Assembly (NCBI RefSeq): GCF_000244915.1
Contig: NZ_CM001442.1
Location: 3,038,001-3,102,000, forward strand
Origin: Bradyrhizobium sp. WSM471
GTDB lineage: Bacteria; Pseudomonadota; Alphaproteobacteria; Rhizobiales; Xanthobacteraceae
Reading direction: 5' to 3'
DNA: 64,000 bases
A program made the position numbers and the translations under genes. The stretch's first letter is position 1. Each line of letters opens with the position of its first letter. Positions 1 to 8,400 of this stretch are shown here, piece by piece. Under the pieces are notes generated by a model. The model was not told the origin of the DNA. It saw only the letters and a list, made by a program, of their open reading frames with translations, and searched no databases.

Positions 1-765
1 AACATCCAGATCTCTGAAACGCCGCTGGTGCTCTATGCATTGCGCCGCGCCGACGACGCGCTGATCCTCGGCCACCGGCTGTCGGAATGGTGCGGGCACG
101 CACCGATGCTGGAAGAGGACATGGCGCTCTCCAACATCGCGCTCGACCTCATCGGCCAGGCCCGCGAGCTCTACACCTACGCAGCCAAAGCCGAAGGCAA
201 GGACAACGACGAAGACAAGCTCGCCTACCTGCGCGATGTCAGGCAATATCGCAATCTGCTGCTCCTCGAGCAGCCGAACGGCGACTTTGCCCAGACGCTG
301 GTGCGGCAATTCTTCTACTCCGCCTTCGCCGATCTCTACTGGCGTGCGATGATGGCTTCGCGCGACGCGGCGCTTGCGGCCATTGCCGCCAAGTCGGAGA
401 AGGAGAGTGCCTATCATTTGCGGCATTCCTCGGAGTGGATCATCCGGCTCGGCGACGGCACCGACGAGAGCCACGCCCGCGCGCAGGCTGCCATCGATCA
501 TCTCTGGGCGTTCACCGGCGAGATGTTTGCCGTCGACGACGGCGAGCGCGCCTTGATCCATGCCGGTATCGCCGTAGACCCAGGGACCTTGCGCGGTCGC
601 TGGCTGACGACACTCTCGGATGTGATCGGCGAAGCAACGCTCAAGCTGCCGCAGGCCAACTGGATGCAGCAGGGCGGCCGCGTGGGCCGGCACAGCGAGC
701 ATCTCGGCCATCTTCTCTCAGAGCTGCAATCGATACAGCGTACCTTCCCGGGGCAGACATGGTGA
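1..765 (+). CDS. paaC: Phenylacetyl-CoA epoxidase structural subunit PaaC (5' end outside window)
   Basis: PaaC is the structural, non-catalytic ferritin-like partner of PaaA in the multicomponent oxygenase that epoxidises phenylacetyl-CoA in the cytoplasm. The frame is open from base 1 and already reads like the extreme PaaC N-terminus (NIQISETPLVLYALRRADD), so only about one codon, presumably the ATG, is missing. An internal GTG at 28 would cut conserved residues and is not the start. The EWCGHAP segment and the helical LIGQARELYTYAA stretch are typical of the family. The end overlaps paaD by 7 bases, which indicates translational coupling. The paaA and paaB genes are expected just upstream of the window. 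Confidence 0.95.
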   Translation, partial: NIQISETPLVLYALRRADDALILGHRLSEWCGHAPMLEEDMALSNIALDLIGQARELYTYAAKAEGKDNDEDKLAYLRDVRQYRNLLLLEQPNGDFAQTLVRQFFYSAFADLYWRAMMASRDAALAAIAAKSEKESAYHLRHSSEWIIRLGDGTDESHARAQAAIDHLWAFTGEMFAVDDGERALIHAGIAVDPGTLRGRWLTTLSDVIGEATLKLPQANWMQQGGRVGRHSEHLGHLLSELQSIQRTFPGQTW

Positions 766-1262
766 CGGTGCTGGAGCCCCATAACGAACTGCGCCAACGG
801 GCCTGGGATGCTGCGGCGAGCGTGGTCGATCCCGAAATTCCGGTTTTGACCATCGCCGATCTCGGCGTCCTCCGCGATGTCGTCCTCGACGGCGATCAGG
901 TCGAGGTCGCGATCACGCCGACCTATTCGGGCTGCCCGGCCATGAACATGATCGCATTGGAAATCGAGGTCGCGCTGGAGCGCGCCGGTTTCCGCCATCC
1001 AAAGGTCCGCACCGTGCTGTCGCCGGCCTGGACCACCGACTGGATGAGCGAAGAGGGCCGCCAGAAGCTTCACGCCTACGGAATCGCGCCGCCGCAGGCT
1101 TCGAATTCAGGCCGCGCGCTGTTCGGCGAGCAGGCCGTTGCGTGCCCGCAATGCGGCTCGACGAATACCGAGCTGCTGTCCGAATTCGGCTCGACCTCCT
1201 GCAAGGCGCTCTGGCGCTGCAGGGCCTGCCGCGAACCCTTTGACTATTTCAAGTGTCATTGA
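759..1262 (+). CDS. paaD: PaaD, Fe-S cluster assembly factor for phenylacetyl-CoA epoxidase
   Basis: This 167-residue protein has an N-terminal MIP18/DUF59 domain (VVDPEIPVLTIADLG near residues 22-36, then TYSGCPAMNM with its conserved cysteine). A C-terminal cysteine-rich zinc-ribbon-like region carries a CPQCG pair and a later CRAC pair (about residues 129-167). PaaD proteins help mature the iron-sulfur or di-iron centres of the epoxidase complex and are not part of the catalytic core. The ATG at 759 overlaps the paaC stop. A longer in-frame extension exists upstream but it only shadows paaC. The next gene, paaE, begins 2 bases after the stop. Confidence 0.93.
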   Translation: MVTVLEPHNELRQRAWDAAASVVDPEIPVLTIADLGVLRDVVLDGDQVEVAITPTYSGCPAMNMIALEIEVALERAGFRHPKVRTVLSPAWTTDWMSEEGRQKLHAYGIAPPQASNSGRALFGEQAVACPQCGSTNTELLSEFGSTSCKALWRCRACREPFDYFKCH

Positions 1263-1264
1263 TC

Positions 1265-2347
1265 ATGTCAGCAGCCGCACCGCGCTTCCATCGCCTGGCC
1301 GTCAACGACCTCCGCCGCGAGGCGTCGGACGCCGTATCGCTGACATTCGCCATCCCGACGGAGCTTGCGACCGACTACGCCTTCACCCCCGGCCAATACC
1401 TCACACTCCGCACCATGCTGGATGGCGAGGAAGTGCGCCGCTCCTATTCGATCTGCTCCGGGCCCGACGACGGCGAGATACGCATCGCCGTCAAGAAGGT
1501 CGATGGAGGCGCGTTTTCGAGCTGGGCGGCGGACGATTTGAAGTGTGGCGACGCGCTGGACGTGATGACGCCCACGGGACGCTTCGGCGTGATCCCGCCT
1601 GCCGGCGTCGGCCGCATCCATGTCGGCTTTGCCGCGGGCTCCGGCATCACGCCGATCCTGTCGATCGTGAAGGGCGTGCTCGCGCGCGAAGCCGACAGCC
1701 GCTTCTTCCTGTTCTACGGCAATCGCACGACCGACAACATCATGTTCCTCGAGACGCTCGAAGAGCTCAAGGATCGCTTCATCGATCGCCTCTCGATCTT
1801 CCACGTCATCTCGGGCGAGGAACAGGACATTCCGATCCTGCACGGCCGGCTCGACGGCGACAAGGTGAGGGTGCTGCTGCGCTCGCTGGTACCGGCGGAA
1901 AGCGTCGATCACGTCTTCATCTGCGGTCCGTCCGGCATGAGCGAGGACATCGAGGCGACCTGCCGAGGGCTCGGCATTGCGGACGAGCGTATCCATGTCG
2001 AGCGCTTCGTCTCGGAGTTCGGCGGCAAGCCGCGGCCGAAGAAGATCGTTGCGCCGGACGCGCCGCCGAAAGCGATCGCGTCGCTGATCATCGACGGCAA
2101 GCGTCGCGACGTGCCGGTGGCCGAGGACGAGGCGATCCTCGATGCCGCGCTACGCGCCGGCGTCGATCTGCCCTTCGCCTGCAAGGGCGGCATGTGCTCG
2201 ACCTGCCGTGCCAAACTAGTGGAGGGTGAGGCGCCGATGGACATCAACTACTCGCTGGAACCCTGGGAGCTGAAGGCCGGCTTTGTCCTGACCTGTCAGG
2301 CCAAGCCATCGTCGGAGCGGGTTGTGGTCGATTACGACCACGTTTGA
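1265..2347 (+). CDS. paaE: Phenylacetyl-CoA epoxidase reductase subunit PaaE
   Basis: PaaE passes electrons from NADPH through FAD and a plant-type [2Fe-2S] centre to the PaaA di-iron site. The 360-residue product shows the FAD-binding RSYSICS motif near residue 58, the NAD(P)-binding GFAAGSGITP segment, and a C-terminal ferredoxin domain with cluster cysteines at about 306, 311, 314 and 344 (CKGGMCSTC plus a distal Cys). The length fits the family. An in-frame GTG at 1253 would overlap paaD and add four residues; I prefer ATG 1265. It lies in the paaCDE string and is followed after 55 bases by paaI. Confidence 0.94.
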   Translation: MSAAAPRFHRLAVNDLRREASDAVSLTFAIPTELATDYAFTPGQYLTLRTMLDGEEVRRSYSICSGPDDGEIRIAVKKVDGGAFSSWAADDLKCGDALDVMTPTGRFGVIPPAGVGRIHVGFAAGSGITPILSIVKGVLAREADSRFFLFYGNRTTDNIMFLETLEELKDRFIDRLSIFHVISGEEQDIPILHGRLDGDKVRVLLRSLVPAESVDHVFICGPSGMSEDIEATCRGLGIADERIHVERFVSEFGGKPRPKKIVAPDAPPKAIASLIIDGKRRDVPVAEDEAILDAALRAGVDLPFACKGGMCSTCRAKLVEGEAPMDINYSLEPWELKAGFVLTCQAKPSSERVVVDYDHV

Positions 2348-2402
2348 CAGTTTCAGCCGGGCAGCAGAACATCGTCTCCAAACAACCGGACGGGAGGAGC
2401 GC

Positions 2403-2852
2403 GTGAACGTCAAAGCCACCTTGTCGCCCGAGGATGTTGCCCGCGCCTGCGCCGATGCGATGTGGGCGGAGGACGACGCCTCCAAGGGACTCGGCATGGA
2501 GATCGTCGAGATCGGCCCGGGCTATGCGACGCTCGCTATGACTGTACGGCCGGACATGGTCAACGGCCAGCGCATCGCCCATGGCGGCTTCATCTTCACG
2601 CTTGCCGATTCCGCGTTCGCTTTCGCGTGCAACTCGCACAACGACCGCGTCGTGGCGGCGCAGGGACAGATCACCTTCATCAAGCCGGGCAAGCTCGGCG
2701 ATCGCCTCGTCGCAAGAGCGCGCGAAGTTGCGCGCGGCGGCCGGTCCGGCATCTATGACGTGCGCGTCACTGCCGGCGATACAGTCATCGCCGAATTCCG
2801 CGGGCACTCGCGGGTCATTCCCGGCAATTGGCTGCCGGCGCACAATCAATAA
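2403..2852 (+). CDS. paaI: Hotdog-fold hydroxyphenylacetyl-CoA thioesterase PaaI
   Basis: This 149-residue hotdog-fold thioesterase has the family signature NGQRIAHGGFIFTLAD, in which the HGG loop binds CoA and the nearby Asp is catalytic. PaaI hydrolyses hydroxyphenylacetyl-CoA esters and other dead-end CoA products, releasing CoA trapped during phenylacetate breakdown. The start is GTG 2403, supported by a strong Shine-Dalgarno GGGAGG about 6 bases upstream. A longer frame reaching back into paaE has no such support. The position between paaE and paaK, on the same strand, marks it as part of the paa operon. Confidence 0.92.
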   Translation: MNVKATLSPEDVARACADAMWAEDDASKGLGMEIVEIGPGYATLAMTVRPDMVNGQRIAHGGFIFTLADSAFAFACNSHNDRVVAAQGQITFIKPGKLGDRLVARAREVARGGRSGIYDVRVTAGDTVIAEFRGHSRVIPGNWLPAHNQ

Positions 2853-2874
2853 AGAAAAGCAATGATACGGGGAA

Positions 2875-4212
2875 ATGAGGATGGCTCTGTCGAGGCTCAA
2901 GGAAGGTGGTAACACCTATCGCGCCGAAATGGATGCGCATGAGCGCGCATCGCGCGACGAGATCATGGCACTGCAGGCGCAGCGGCTGGCCTGGTCGCTG
3001 AAGCACGCCTACGACAACGTCCCGCATTATCGCAAGGCCTTCGACGCGGCCGGCGTGCATCCGTCCGACTTTCGCGAGCTCTCCGATCTTGCGAAATTCC
3101 CGTTCACGGTGAAGACGGATCTGCGCGACAACTATCCCTTCAACATGTTTGCCGTGCCCCGTGAAAAGCTGGTGCGCGTGCATGCGTCCTCCGGCACGAC
3201 GGGCAAGCCGATCGTGGTAGGCTATACGCAACGCGACATCGACACATGGTCGGACGTGATGGCGCGCTCGATCCGGGCCGCCGGCGGTCGCACCGGCATG
3301 ATCATCCACAATGCCTATGGCTACGGTCTCTTCACCGGCGGGTTAGGGGTGCACTATGGCGCCGAAAAGCTCGGCTGCACCGTGGTGCCGATCTCCGGCG
3401 GCATGACCGAGCGGCAGGTGCAGCTCATCAACGATTTCCGGCCCGACATCATCACGGTGACGCCGAGCTACATGCTGGCGATCCTCGACGAGTTCAAGCG
3501 TCAGAAGCTCGATCCGCGTCAATGCTCGCTCAAGGTCGGCATTTTTGGCGCGGAGCCCTGGACCAATGCGATGCGCGGCGAGATCGAAGACGCCTTCGAC
3601 ATGGACGCGACCGACATCTACGGTCTTTCCGAGGTGATCGGGCCCGGCGTTGCGCAGGAATGTATCGAGACCAAGGACGGCCTGCATATCTGGGAGGATC
3701 ACTTCTATCCTGAAGTGATCGACCCTGATACCGGTGTGGTGCTGCCCGACGGCGAGAAGGGCGAACTGGTGTTTACTTCGCTCACCAAGGAAGCCTTTCC
3801 GGTGATCCGCTATCGCACCCGAGACCTGACGCGACTGTTGCCGGGCACGGCGCGGCCGGGCATGCGGCGGATGGAGAAGGTCACGGGTCGTTCCGACGAC
3901 ATGATCATCCTGCGCGGCGTCAATCTGTTCCCGACCCAGATCGAGGAGGTTCTGCTCGCCACCGACTGGTGCGGCGGGCATTTCATTCTGGAACTCACCC
4001 GCGAAGGCCGCATGGACGAACTGACCATCATTGCCGAGGCGCGGCCCGAGAGCTGGGATGGCCGGGGTCTCCTCGACCATGCCGATCGGATCTCAACCCA
4101 TGTCAAGAACACGATCGGCATCAGCTCCAACGTGCGGGTCGTTGCGCCGGCCACGCTGGAACGCTCGCTCGGCAAGGCCAAGCGTCTCTACGACAAGCGG
4201 CCGAAGGATTAG
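2875..4212 (+). CDS. paaK: Phenylacetate-CoA ligase PaaK
   Basis: PaaK activates phenylacetate with ATP and CoA, the first step of the pathway, in the cytoplasm. The 445-residue product has the adenylate-forming P-loop SSGTTGKP near residues 105-112, the SEVIGPGVAQEC region, the hinge-like YRTRDLTRLLPG, and the C-terminal AMP-binding lobe. ATG codons at 2875 and 2881 are both possible, and a purine-rich stretch upstream fits either. It is the last paa gene seen here; a degenerate palindromic repeat follows before the next gene, so the operon probably ends here. Confidence 0.95.
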   Translation: MRMALSRLKEGGNTYRAEMDAHERASRDEIMALQAQRLAWSLKHAYDNVPHYRKAFDAAGVHPSDFRELSDLAKFPFTVKTDLRDNYPFNMFAVPREKLVRVHASSGTTGKPIVVGYTQRDIDTWSDVMARSIRAAGGRTGMIIHNAYGYGLFTGGLGVHYGAEKLGCTVVPISGGMTERQVQLINDFRPDIITVTPSYMLAILDEFKRQKLDPRQCSLKVGIFGAEPWTNAMRGEIEDAFDMDATDIYGLSEVIGPGVAQECIETKDGLHIWEDHFYPEVIDPDTGVVLPDGEKGELVFTSLTKEAFPVIRYRTRDLTRLLPGTARPGMRRMEKVTGRSDDMIILRGVNLFPTQIEEVLLATDWCGGHFILELTREGRMDELTIIAEARPESWDGRGLLDHADRISTHVKNTIGISSNVRVVAPATLERSLGKAKRLYDKRPKD

Positions 4213-4220
4213 GTCTCACC

Positions 4221-4329
4221 CCTCATGGTGAGGAGGCGCGCAGCGCCGTCTCGAACCATGCCGGCCAGGATGCTGCAACGCGGGCCTTCATCCTTCGAGG
4301 CGGCGCTGGCGCGGCTCCTCAGAATGAGG
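4221..4329. repeat. Family A palindromic intergenic repeat, degenerate copy
   Basis: The ends CCTCATGGTGAGG and CTCCTCAGAATGAGG, with an internal CCTTCGAGG block, match the CTCAGGATGA/CCTTCGAG family seen again near 28982, 32395, 46361 and 62537. This copy has mismatches in both arms. It fills the gap between paaK and the next same-strand gene. Confidence 0.6.
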
Positions 4330-4393
4330 CGAGGCCGGTTGACTTGGCTCTCTCCAGAGGCGACAAGGCCCGCGAGAAATCACGGGTCCATCG

Positions 4394-5398
4394 ATGTCAC
4401 CAGCCGATCGCAAAGCCGTCGACGCGCGCTGCGTGCGCCTCAACGCCAAGGCAGAGAACGCCGCCGCGCTTGCACCTGCCATCGAGCGTCATACCCTCAC
4501 GCGTGGTCCGAATGAACTCCTGATCGAGGTGAAGGCCGCTGCCGTCAATCCCTCCGACGCCAAGGCCGCGACCGGGCTGATGCCCTATGCCGTCTTCCCG
4601 CGCACGCCGGGTCGCGATTACGCCGGCGTGGTGATCGACGGGCCGGCCGGTACGATCGGCCGTGAGGTGTTCGGCTCCTCCGGCGATCTCGGCATCCGCC
4701 GCGACGGCACTCACGCCAGCCATCTCGTCGTTGAATCCGACGCGGTGGTGGAGAAGCCGAAAACCGTATCCTGGGAGGAGGCCGCCGGCATCGGTGTGCC
4801 CTTTGTCACCGCCATGGAGGGTTTTCGCCGCGCCGGCATTCCAAAGCTTGGGGAAACGGTGCTGGTGTTCGGCGTCAATGGCAAGGTCGGTCAAGCTGCG
4901 GTGCAGATCGCGACCTGGCAGGGCGCGCGTGTCATCGGCGTGGTGCGCAAGGCGGAAGCTTATGAGGGCCACACCAACGCATCCATCGAGGTGATCGACG
5001 CTTCCGCGACCGACGTCGCCACACGCGTGCGCGAGTTGACCGATGGTAGAGGCGCCGACATCGTCTTCAACACGGTCGGCGATCCCTATTTCGAGGCGGC
5101 GCACAAGTCGCTCGCGCTTCGCGGCCGCCAGATCCTGATCGCCGCGATCGATCGCATCGTGCAGTTCAACATCCTCGAATTCTATCGCGGGCAACATACC
5201 TATGTCGGCATCGACACGCTCGGCCTGTCGTCGATCGCGACAGGCGCTGTGCTGCGTGACCTCGGCCCGGGCTTCGCGAGCGGGTACCTGAAACCGTTTC
5301 CCATCAAGGCGAACGCCGTCTATTCGCTCGAACGCGCGAAGGAGGCCTATGTCGCCGTTGCCGGCTCGTCCCGGGACCGCGTGATCCTGAAGCCTTGA
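4394..5398 (+). CDS. Medium-chain NADPH:quinone oxidoreductase-like protein
   Basis: A 334-residue zinc-independent medium-chain reductase of the quinone oxidoreductase/zeta-crystallin type. The N-terminal GroES-like half contains AAAVNPSDAKAATG and PGRDYAGVV, and the Rossmann half has the nucleotide-binding loop VFGVNGKVGQAAVQIA near residue 158. The structural-zinc cysteines of alcohol dehydrogenases are absent. The substrate cannot be read from sequence; quinones or enones are usual. The start is ATG 4394. Its stop overlaps the region of the following transporter start (2-base gap), so the two genes are probably cotranscribed. I infer no direct link to phenylacetate. Confidence 0.85.
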   Translation: MSPADRKAVDARCVRLNAKAENAAALAPAIERHTLTRGPNELLIEVKAAAVNPSDAKAATGLMPYAVFPRTPGRDYAGVVIDGPAGTIGREVFGSSGDLGIRRDGTHASHLVVESDAVVEKPKTVSWEEAAGIGVPFVTAMEGFRRAGIPKLGETVLVFGVNGKVGQAAVQIATWQGARVIGVVRKAEAYEGHTNASIEVIDASATDVATRVRELTDGRGADIVFNTVGDPYFEAAHKSLALRGRQILIAAIDRIVQFNILEFYRGQHTYVGIDTLGLSSIATGAVLRDLGPGFASGYLKPFPIKANAVYSLERAKEAYVAVAGSSRDRVILKP

Positions 5399-5400
5399 TC

Positions 5401-6483
5401 ATGGAATCGTCCACCCAACTCGTCATCCTCGCGGGCCTCGTCATCGGCCTGGTTTACGGCGCCACCGGCCTGCTCAGTGGCTTTTGCCTGATGAGCAGCA
5501 TGCGCGGTTGGCTATCGAACGGGGATGGACGGTTGGTACGAACCTATGCGCTGGCGATCGCGGTCGCGACCGCAGCGAGCCAACTCCTCGCCGGCAACGG
5601 CATGGTCGATCTCGGTAAATCGATCTACCTGCAACAGTCCTTTTCGGTGCCGGTGCTGTTTCTGGGTGGACTTCTGTTCGGATACGGCATGGTGCTGTCG
5701 AACGGCTGCGGTTCGCGCGCGCTGGTGCTGCTCGGTCGCGGCAATCTGCGCTCCTTCGTCGTGGTGGTCGTGCTCGCCATCGCCGCGCAGATGACGCTCA
5801 AGGGCCTGATTGCGCCGGCGCGCATCGCGCTGGTCCAGGCCTCGCAAACCACGGTCAACATGAATTCGTTGCCGTCGCTGTTGGCCATGTTCGGTCCGGC
5901 TGAAGCGGTTTCGCGCGCGATGGCTGCTGCTGTCATCGTCGTCTTGCTGATCCTGTTTGCTTTCGCGCACCCAGCGTTCCGGCGTTCGCCCGGCCAGATT
6001 GCGGCCGGTGTCATCGTCGGTCTCCTCGTCGCGGGCGGCTGGTTCGTCACCGGCTATCTCGGCGCGGATGACTTCAACCCCGTCCCAGTGACCTCGCTCA
6101 CCTTCATCGCGCCGATCGCGGACAGCCTGCAGTATGCCATGCTCTCGACCGGCTTGACGCCGAACTTCGGCATCGCGACGGTTGCCGGCGTCTTCGCCGG
6201 CAGTCTGGGCACCGCGCTTGCGACGGGCCGTTTCCATCTCGAAGGCTATTCCTCGCCAAGCCACATGCTGCGATCGGCCGGTGGCGCCGCGCTGATGGGC
6301 ATCGGCGGCGTGATGGCCTTCGGCTGTTCGATCGGGCAGGGGCTAACCGGCGTGTCGACGCTCGCGCTGGGCTCGTTCGTCGCCGTCGCCGGCATCCTGC
6401 TCGGCACGACGGCGGGCTTGCGCGGGATGCTGCGCGTAGTCCCGTTCAAGCCGGTAACCGACACAACGTCAAGCACCGCCTAG
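5401..6483 (+). CDS. YeeE/YedE-family (TsuA-like) sulfur-compound transporter
   Basis: A 360-residue, very hydrophobic protein with about nine or more membrane segments and two internally similar halves, as in the thiosulfate transporter TsuA/YeeE. The motif SNGCGSRAL places a cysteine at residue 103 and AFGCSIGQG places another at 309; a third cysteine lies at 29. In TsuA the conserved cysteines line the path of thiosulfate. Start ATG 5401 is preferred to an in-frame TTG at 5395 that overlaps the previous stop. The gene ends 1 base before the convergent hydrolase-OsmC gene. Thiosulfate is the best substrate guess. Confidence 0.85.
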   Translation: MESSTQLVILAGLVIGLVYGATGLLSGFCLMSSMRGWLSNGDGRLVRTYALAIAVATAASQLLAGNGMVDLGKSIYLQQSFSVPVLFLGGLLFGYGMVLSNGCGSRALVLLGRGNLRSFVVVVVLAIAAQMTLKGLIAPARIALVQASQTTVNMNSLPSLLAMFGPAEAVSRAMAAAVIVVLLILFAFAHPAFRRSPGQIAAGVIVGLLVAGGWFVTGYLGADDFNPVPVTSLTFIAPIADSLQYAMLSTGLTPNFGIATVAGVFAGSLGTALATGRFHLEGYSSPSHMLRSAGGAALMGIGGVMAFGCSIGQGLTGVSTLALGSFVAVAGILLGTTAGLRGMLRVVPFKPVTDTTSSTA

Positions 6484-6484
6484 A

Positions 6485-7708
6485 TCATTCCACGGCCTTG
6501 GTCACGATGCGGATTTCCGAGGTTAGTGTCCGGTGCACCGGGCACTTGTCGGCGATCTCCATCAGCTTCTTGCGCTGCTCGGCATCGAGCGCGCCGTCCA
6601 TCGCGATGTCGCGCTCGATCTGGTCGAGCATGCCATCGCGCGTCTCGCACTCCGCGCAGTCTTTTGCATAGATCTTGGAATGCTTCAGCGAGACGGTGAC
6701 ACGATCGAGCGGCAGCGACTTGCGGTCGGCATAGAGGCGCATGGTCATGGAGGTACAGGCCCCGAGGCCAGCGAGCAGGAGATCGTAGGGACCAGGGCCG
6801 GCATCCTCGCCGCCGGCGGCGACCGGCTCATCCGCGATGAGCTGATGCGGACCGACGGAGATGGTCTGGTTGAACTTGCTCTTGCGGGTCTCCTGCACCA
6901 CGACCCGGCGCGGCGCCTCGGGGAGATCCATCGCCTGCGCAGGTTTCGCCGTGTCGATGTATCGGCTCGCCCAGGCCGCGATCACGTCGGCTGCGTAGAG
7001 CGCGTCGGCCGGCTTGGTCAGGAGATGATCGGCATGATCGAGCGAGACGAAGCTCTTGGGATGCCGGGCGGAAACGAAGAGCTTCGTCGCATTGTCGATG
7101 CCGACGGTATCGTCGACCGGAGAATGCATCACCAACAGCGCCTTGTGCAGGCCGGTGACGTCCTTCATCAGCTCGTGCTCGGCGATATCGTCGAGGAATT
7201 CGCGCTTGATCCGGAACGGGCGTCCCGCAAGCGAGACTTCGAGCTCACCTTGCGTGCGAATGTCGCCGAGATGCTCTTTGAACAGGCCGGTGACGTGGGC
7301 GGGATCGGATGGTGCCGCAATGGTCACAACCGCCTTGGCTTCCGGGATTTGTCCTGCTGCCGCAAGGATCGCGGCGCCGCCGAGGCTGTGACCGATCAGG
7401 ATCGACGGCGCCTTGCGGACGCTACGCAGGTGATCGGCGGCGCGCACGAGATCGGCGACGTTGGAGGAAAACGTCGAATTGGCGAAATCCCCTTCACTGG
7501 AACCGAGCCCGGTGAAGTCGAAGCGAAGCACCGCGATGCCCTTGGCGGCGAGCGCGACCGAGATGCGTTTGGCGGCCAGCGTGTCCTTGCCGCAGGTGAA
7601 GCAATGCGCGAACAGCGCGAAGGCCGCGGGCTCGCCGTCGGGTAGCTCCAGCGCGGCCGAAAGTTGATGGCCGCCTTCGCCGGTAAATTGAAAGCGCTCT
7701 GTCGGCAT
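6485..7708 (-). CDS. Alpha/beta hydrolase-OsmC bifunctional fusion protein
   Basis: A 407-residue two-domain protein. Residues 1 to about 250 form an alpha/beta hydrolase with the nucleophile elbow GHSLGG (Ser108) and a late His in LDHADHLL. Residues about 270-407 form an OsmC/Ohr-like peroxidase domain with the two redox cysteines in GACTSMTMR and KCPVHRTL. This fusion is a recognised family whose role is thought to be in organic hydroperoxide or acyl-derivative detoxification; the substrate is unknown. It is the last gene of the minus-strand series that begins with the ferredoxin at 11246. It converges on the sulfur transporter. Confidence 0.9.
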   Translation of the reverse strand: MPTERFQFTGEGGHQLSAALELPDGEPAAFALFAHCFTCGKDTLAAKRISVALAAKGIAVLRFDFTGLGSSEGDFANSTFSSNVADLVRAADHLRSVRKAPSILIGHSLGGAAILAAAGQIPEAKAVVTIAAPSDPAHVTGLFKEHLGDIRTQGELEVSLAGRPFRIKREFLDDIAEHELMKDVTGLHKALLVMHSPVDDTVGIDNATKLFVSARHPKSFVSLDHADHLLTKPADALYAADVIAAWASRYIDTAKPAQAMDLPEAPRRVVVQETRKSKFNQTISVGPHQLIADEPVAAGGEDAGPGPYDLLLAGLGACTSMTMRLYADRKSLPLDRVTVSLKHSKIYAKDCAECETRDGMLDQIERDIAMDGALDAEQRKKLMEIADKCPVHRTLTSEIRIVTKAVE

Positions 7709-7734
7709 GAGCTTCCCCCGTCCTTGCCTTGAAC

Positions 7735-8397
7735 CTAATCGCCCGAATAGCGCTGCTCTGCCCAGGGGTCGCCGCGATTATGGTAGCCGCGGACTTCCCA
7801 GAAGCCCGGCGCGTCCTCGGTCAGGAACTCGATGGCCTGGAGCCATTTGGCGCTCTTCCAGAAATACAGATGCGGCACCACCAGCCGCACCGGGCCGCCA
7901 TGCTCGTCCGACAATGGCTCACCGGACCAGCTATGGGCGAGCAACGCGTCCTCGGCGGCAAAGTCGTCCAATGTGAGATTGGTGGTGTAGCCGTCGTGGG
8001 AATGCAGCACGACGAAGCGCGCGTCCTCGCGCGGCTGGCAGGCCGCGAGCAGCTCGCGCGTAGCGAGCCCCTCCCACTCATTGTCGTAGCGCGACCAGGT
8101 GGTGACGCAGTGGATGTCGGAGGTGAACTGCGCCTGCTTCTGGGCGGCGAACTCGGCAAAGGTCCAGAACACGGGGTTCTCGATCGCGCCGTAGACGTCG
8201 AGCCGCCAGCGCTCGCGCGACACCGGCGGCACGACCCCGAGATCGAGTACCGGCCAGTCCTTTGTCAGATGCTGGCCCGGCGGCAGGCGCTGATCCTCCG
8301 AGCGAGTGATCTTGCCGGTCAAAAACCGGCCTTCGCGCGCCCATTTTTCCTTGGTGCGCGTCAGCTTGCTGTCGGGCGGTTCGTTGTCTTCGGCCAT
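7735..8397 (-). CDS. Sulfite oxidase/YedY-like molybdopterin-dependent oxidoreductase
   Basis: A 220-residue single-domain protein of the oxidoreductase molybdopterin-binding superfamily. The segment DIHCVTTWSR places the molybdenum-ligating cysteine at residue 97, and HSHDGYTTNLT and GGPVRLVVPHLYFWKSAKW are typical of the fold. There is no Tat or Sec signal at the N-terminus (MAEDNEPPDS), unlike MsrP/YedY, so a cytoplasmic location is likely. The substrate is unknown. The start lies 3 bases downstream of the MFS gene stop and the next gene follows after 26 bases, so it is translated from the same transcript. Confidence 0.87.
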   Translation of the reverse strand: MAEDNEPPDSKLTRTKEKWAREGRFLTGKITRSEDQRLPPGQHLTKDWPVLDLGVVPPVSRERWRLDVYGAIENPVFWTFAEFAAQKQAQFTSDIHCVTTWSRYDNEWEGLATRELLAACQPREDARFVVLHSHDGYTTNLTLDDFAAEDALLAHSWSGEPLSDEHGGPVRLVVPHLYFWKSAKWLQAIEFLTEDAPGFWEVRGYHNRGDPWAEQRYSGD

Positions 8398-8400
8398 CGG

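Noticed and set aside
28..765. GTG at 28 as the start of paaC
   Set aside because: The frame is open to base 1, and the residues before the GTG match the PaaC N-terminus, so the gene begins just outside the window.
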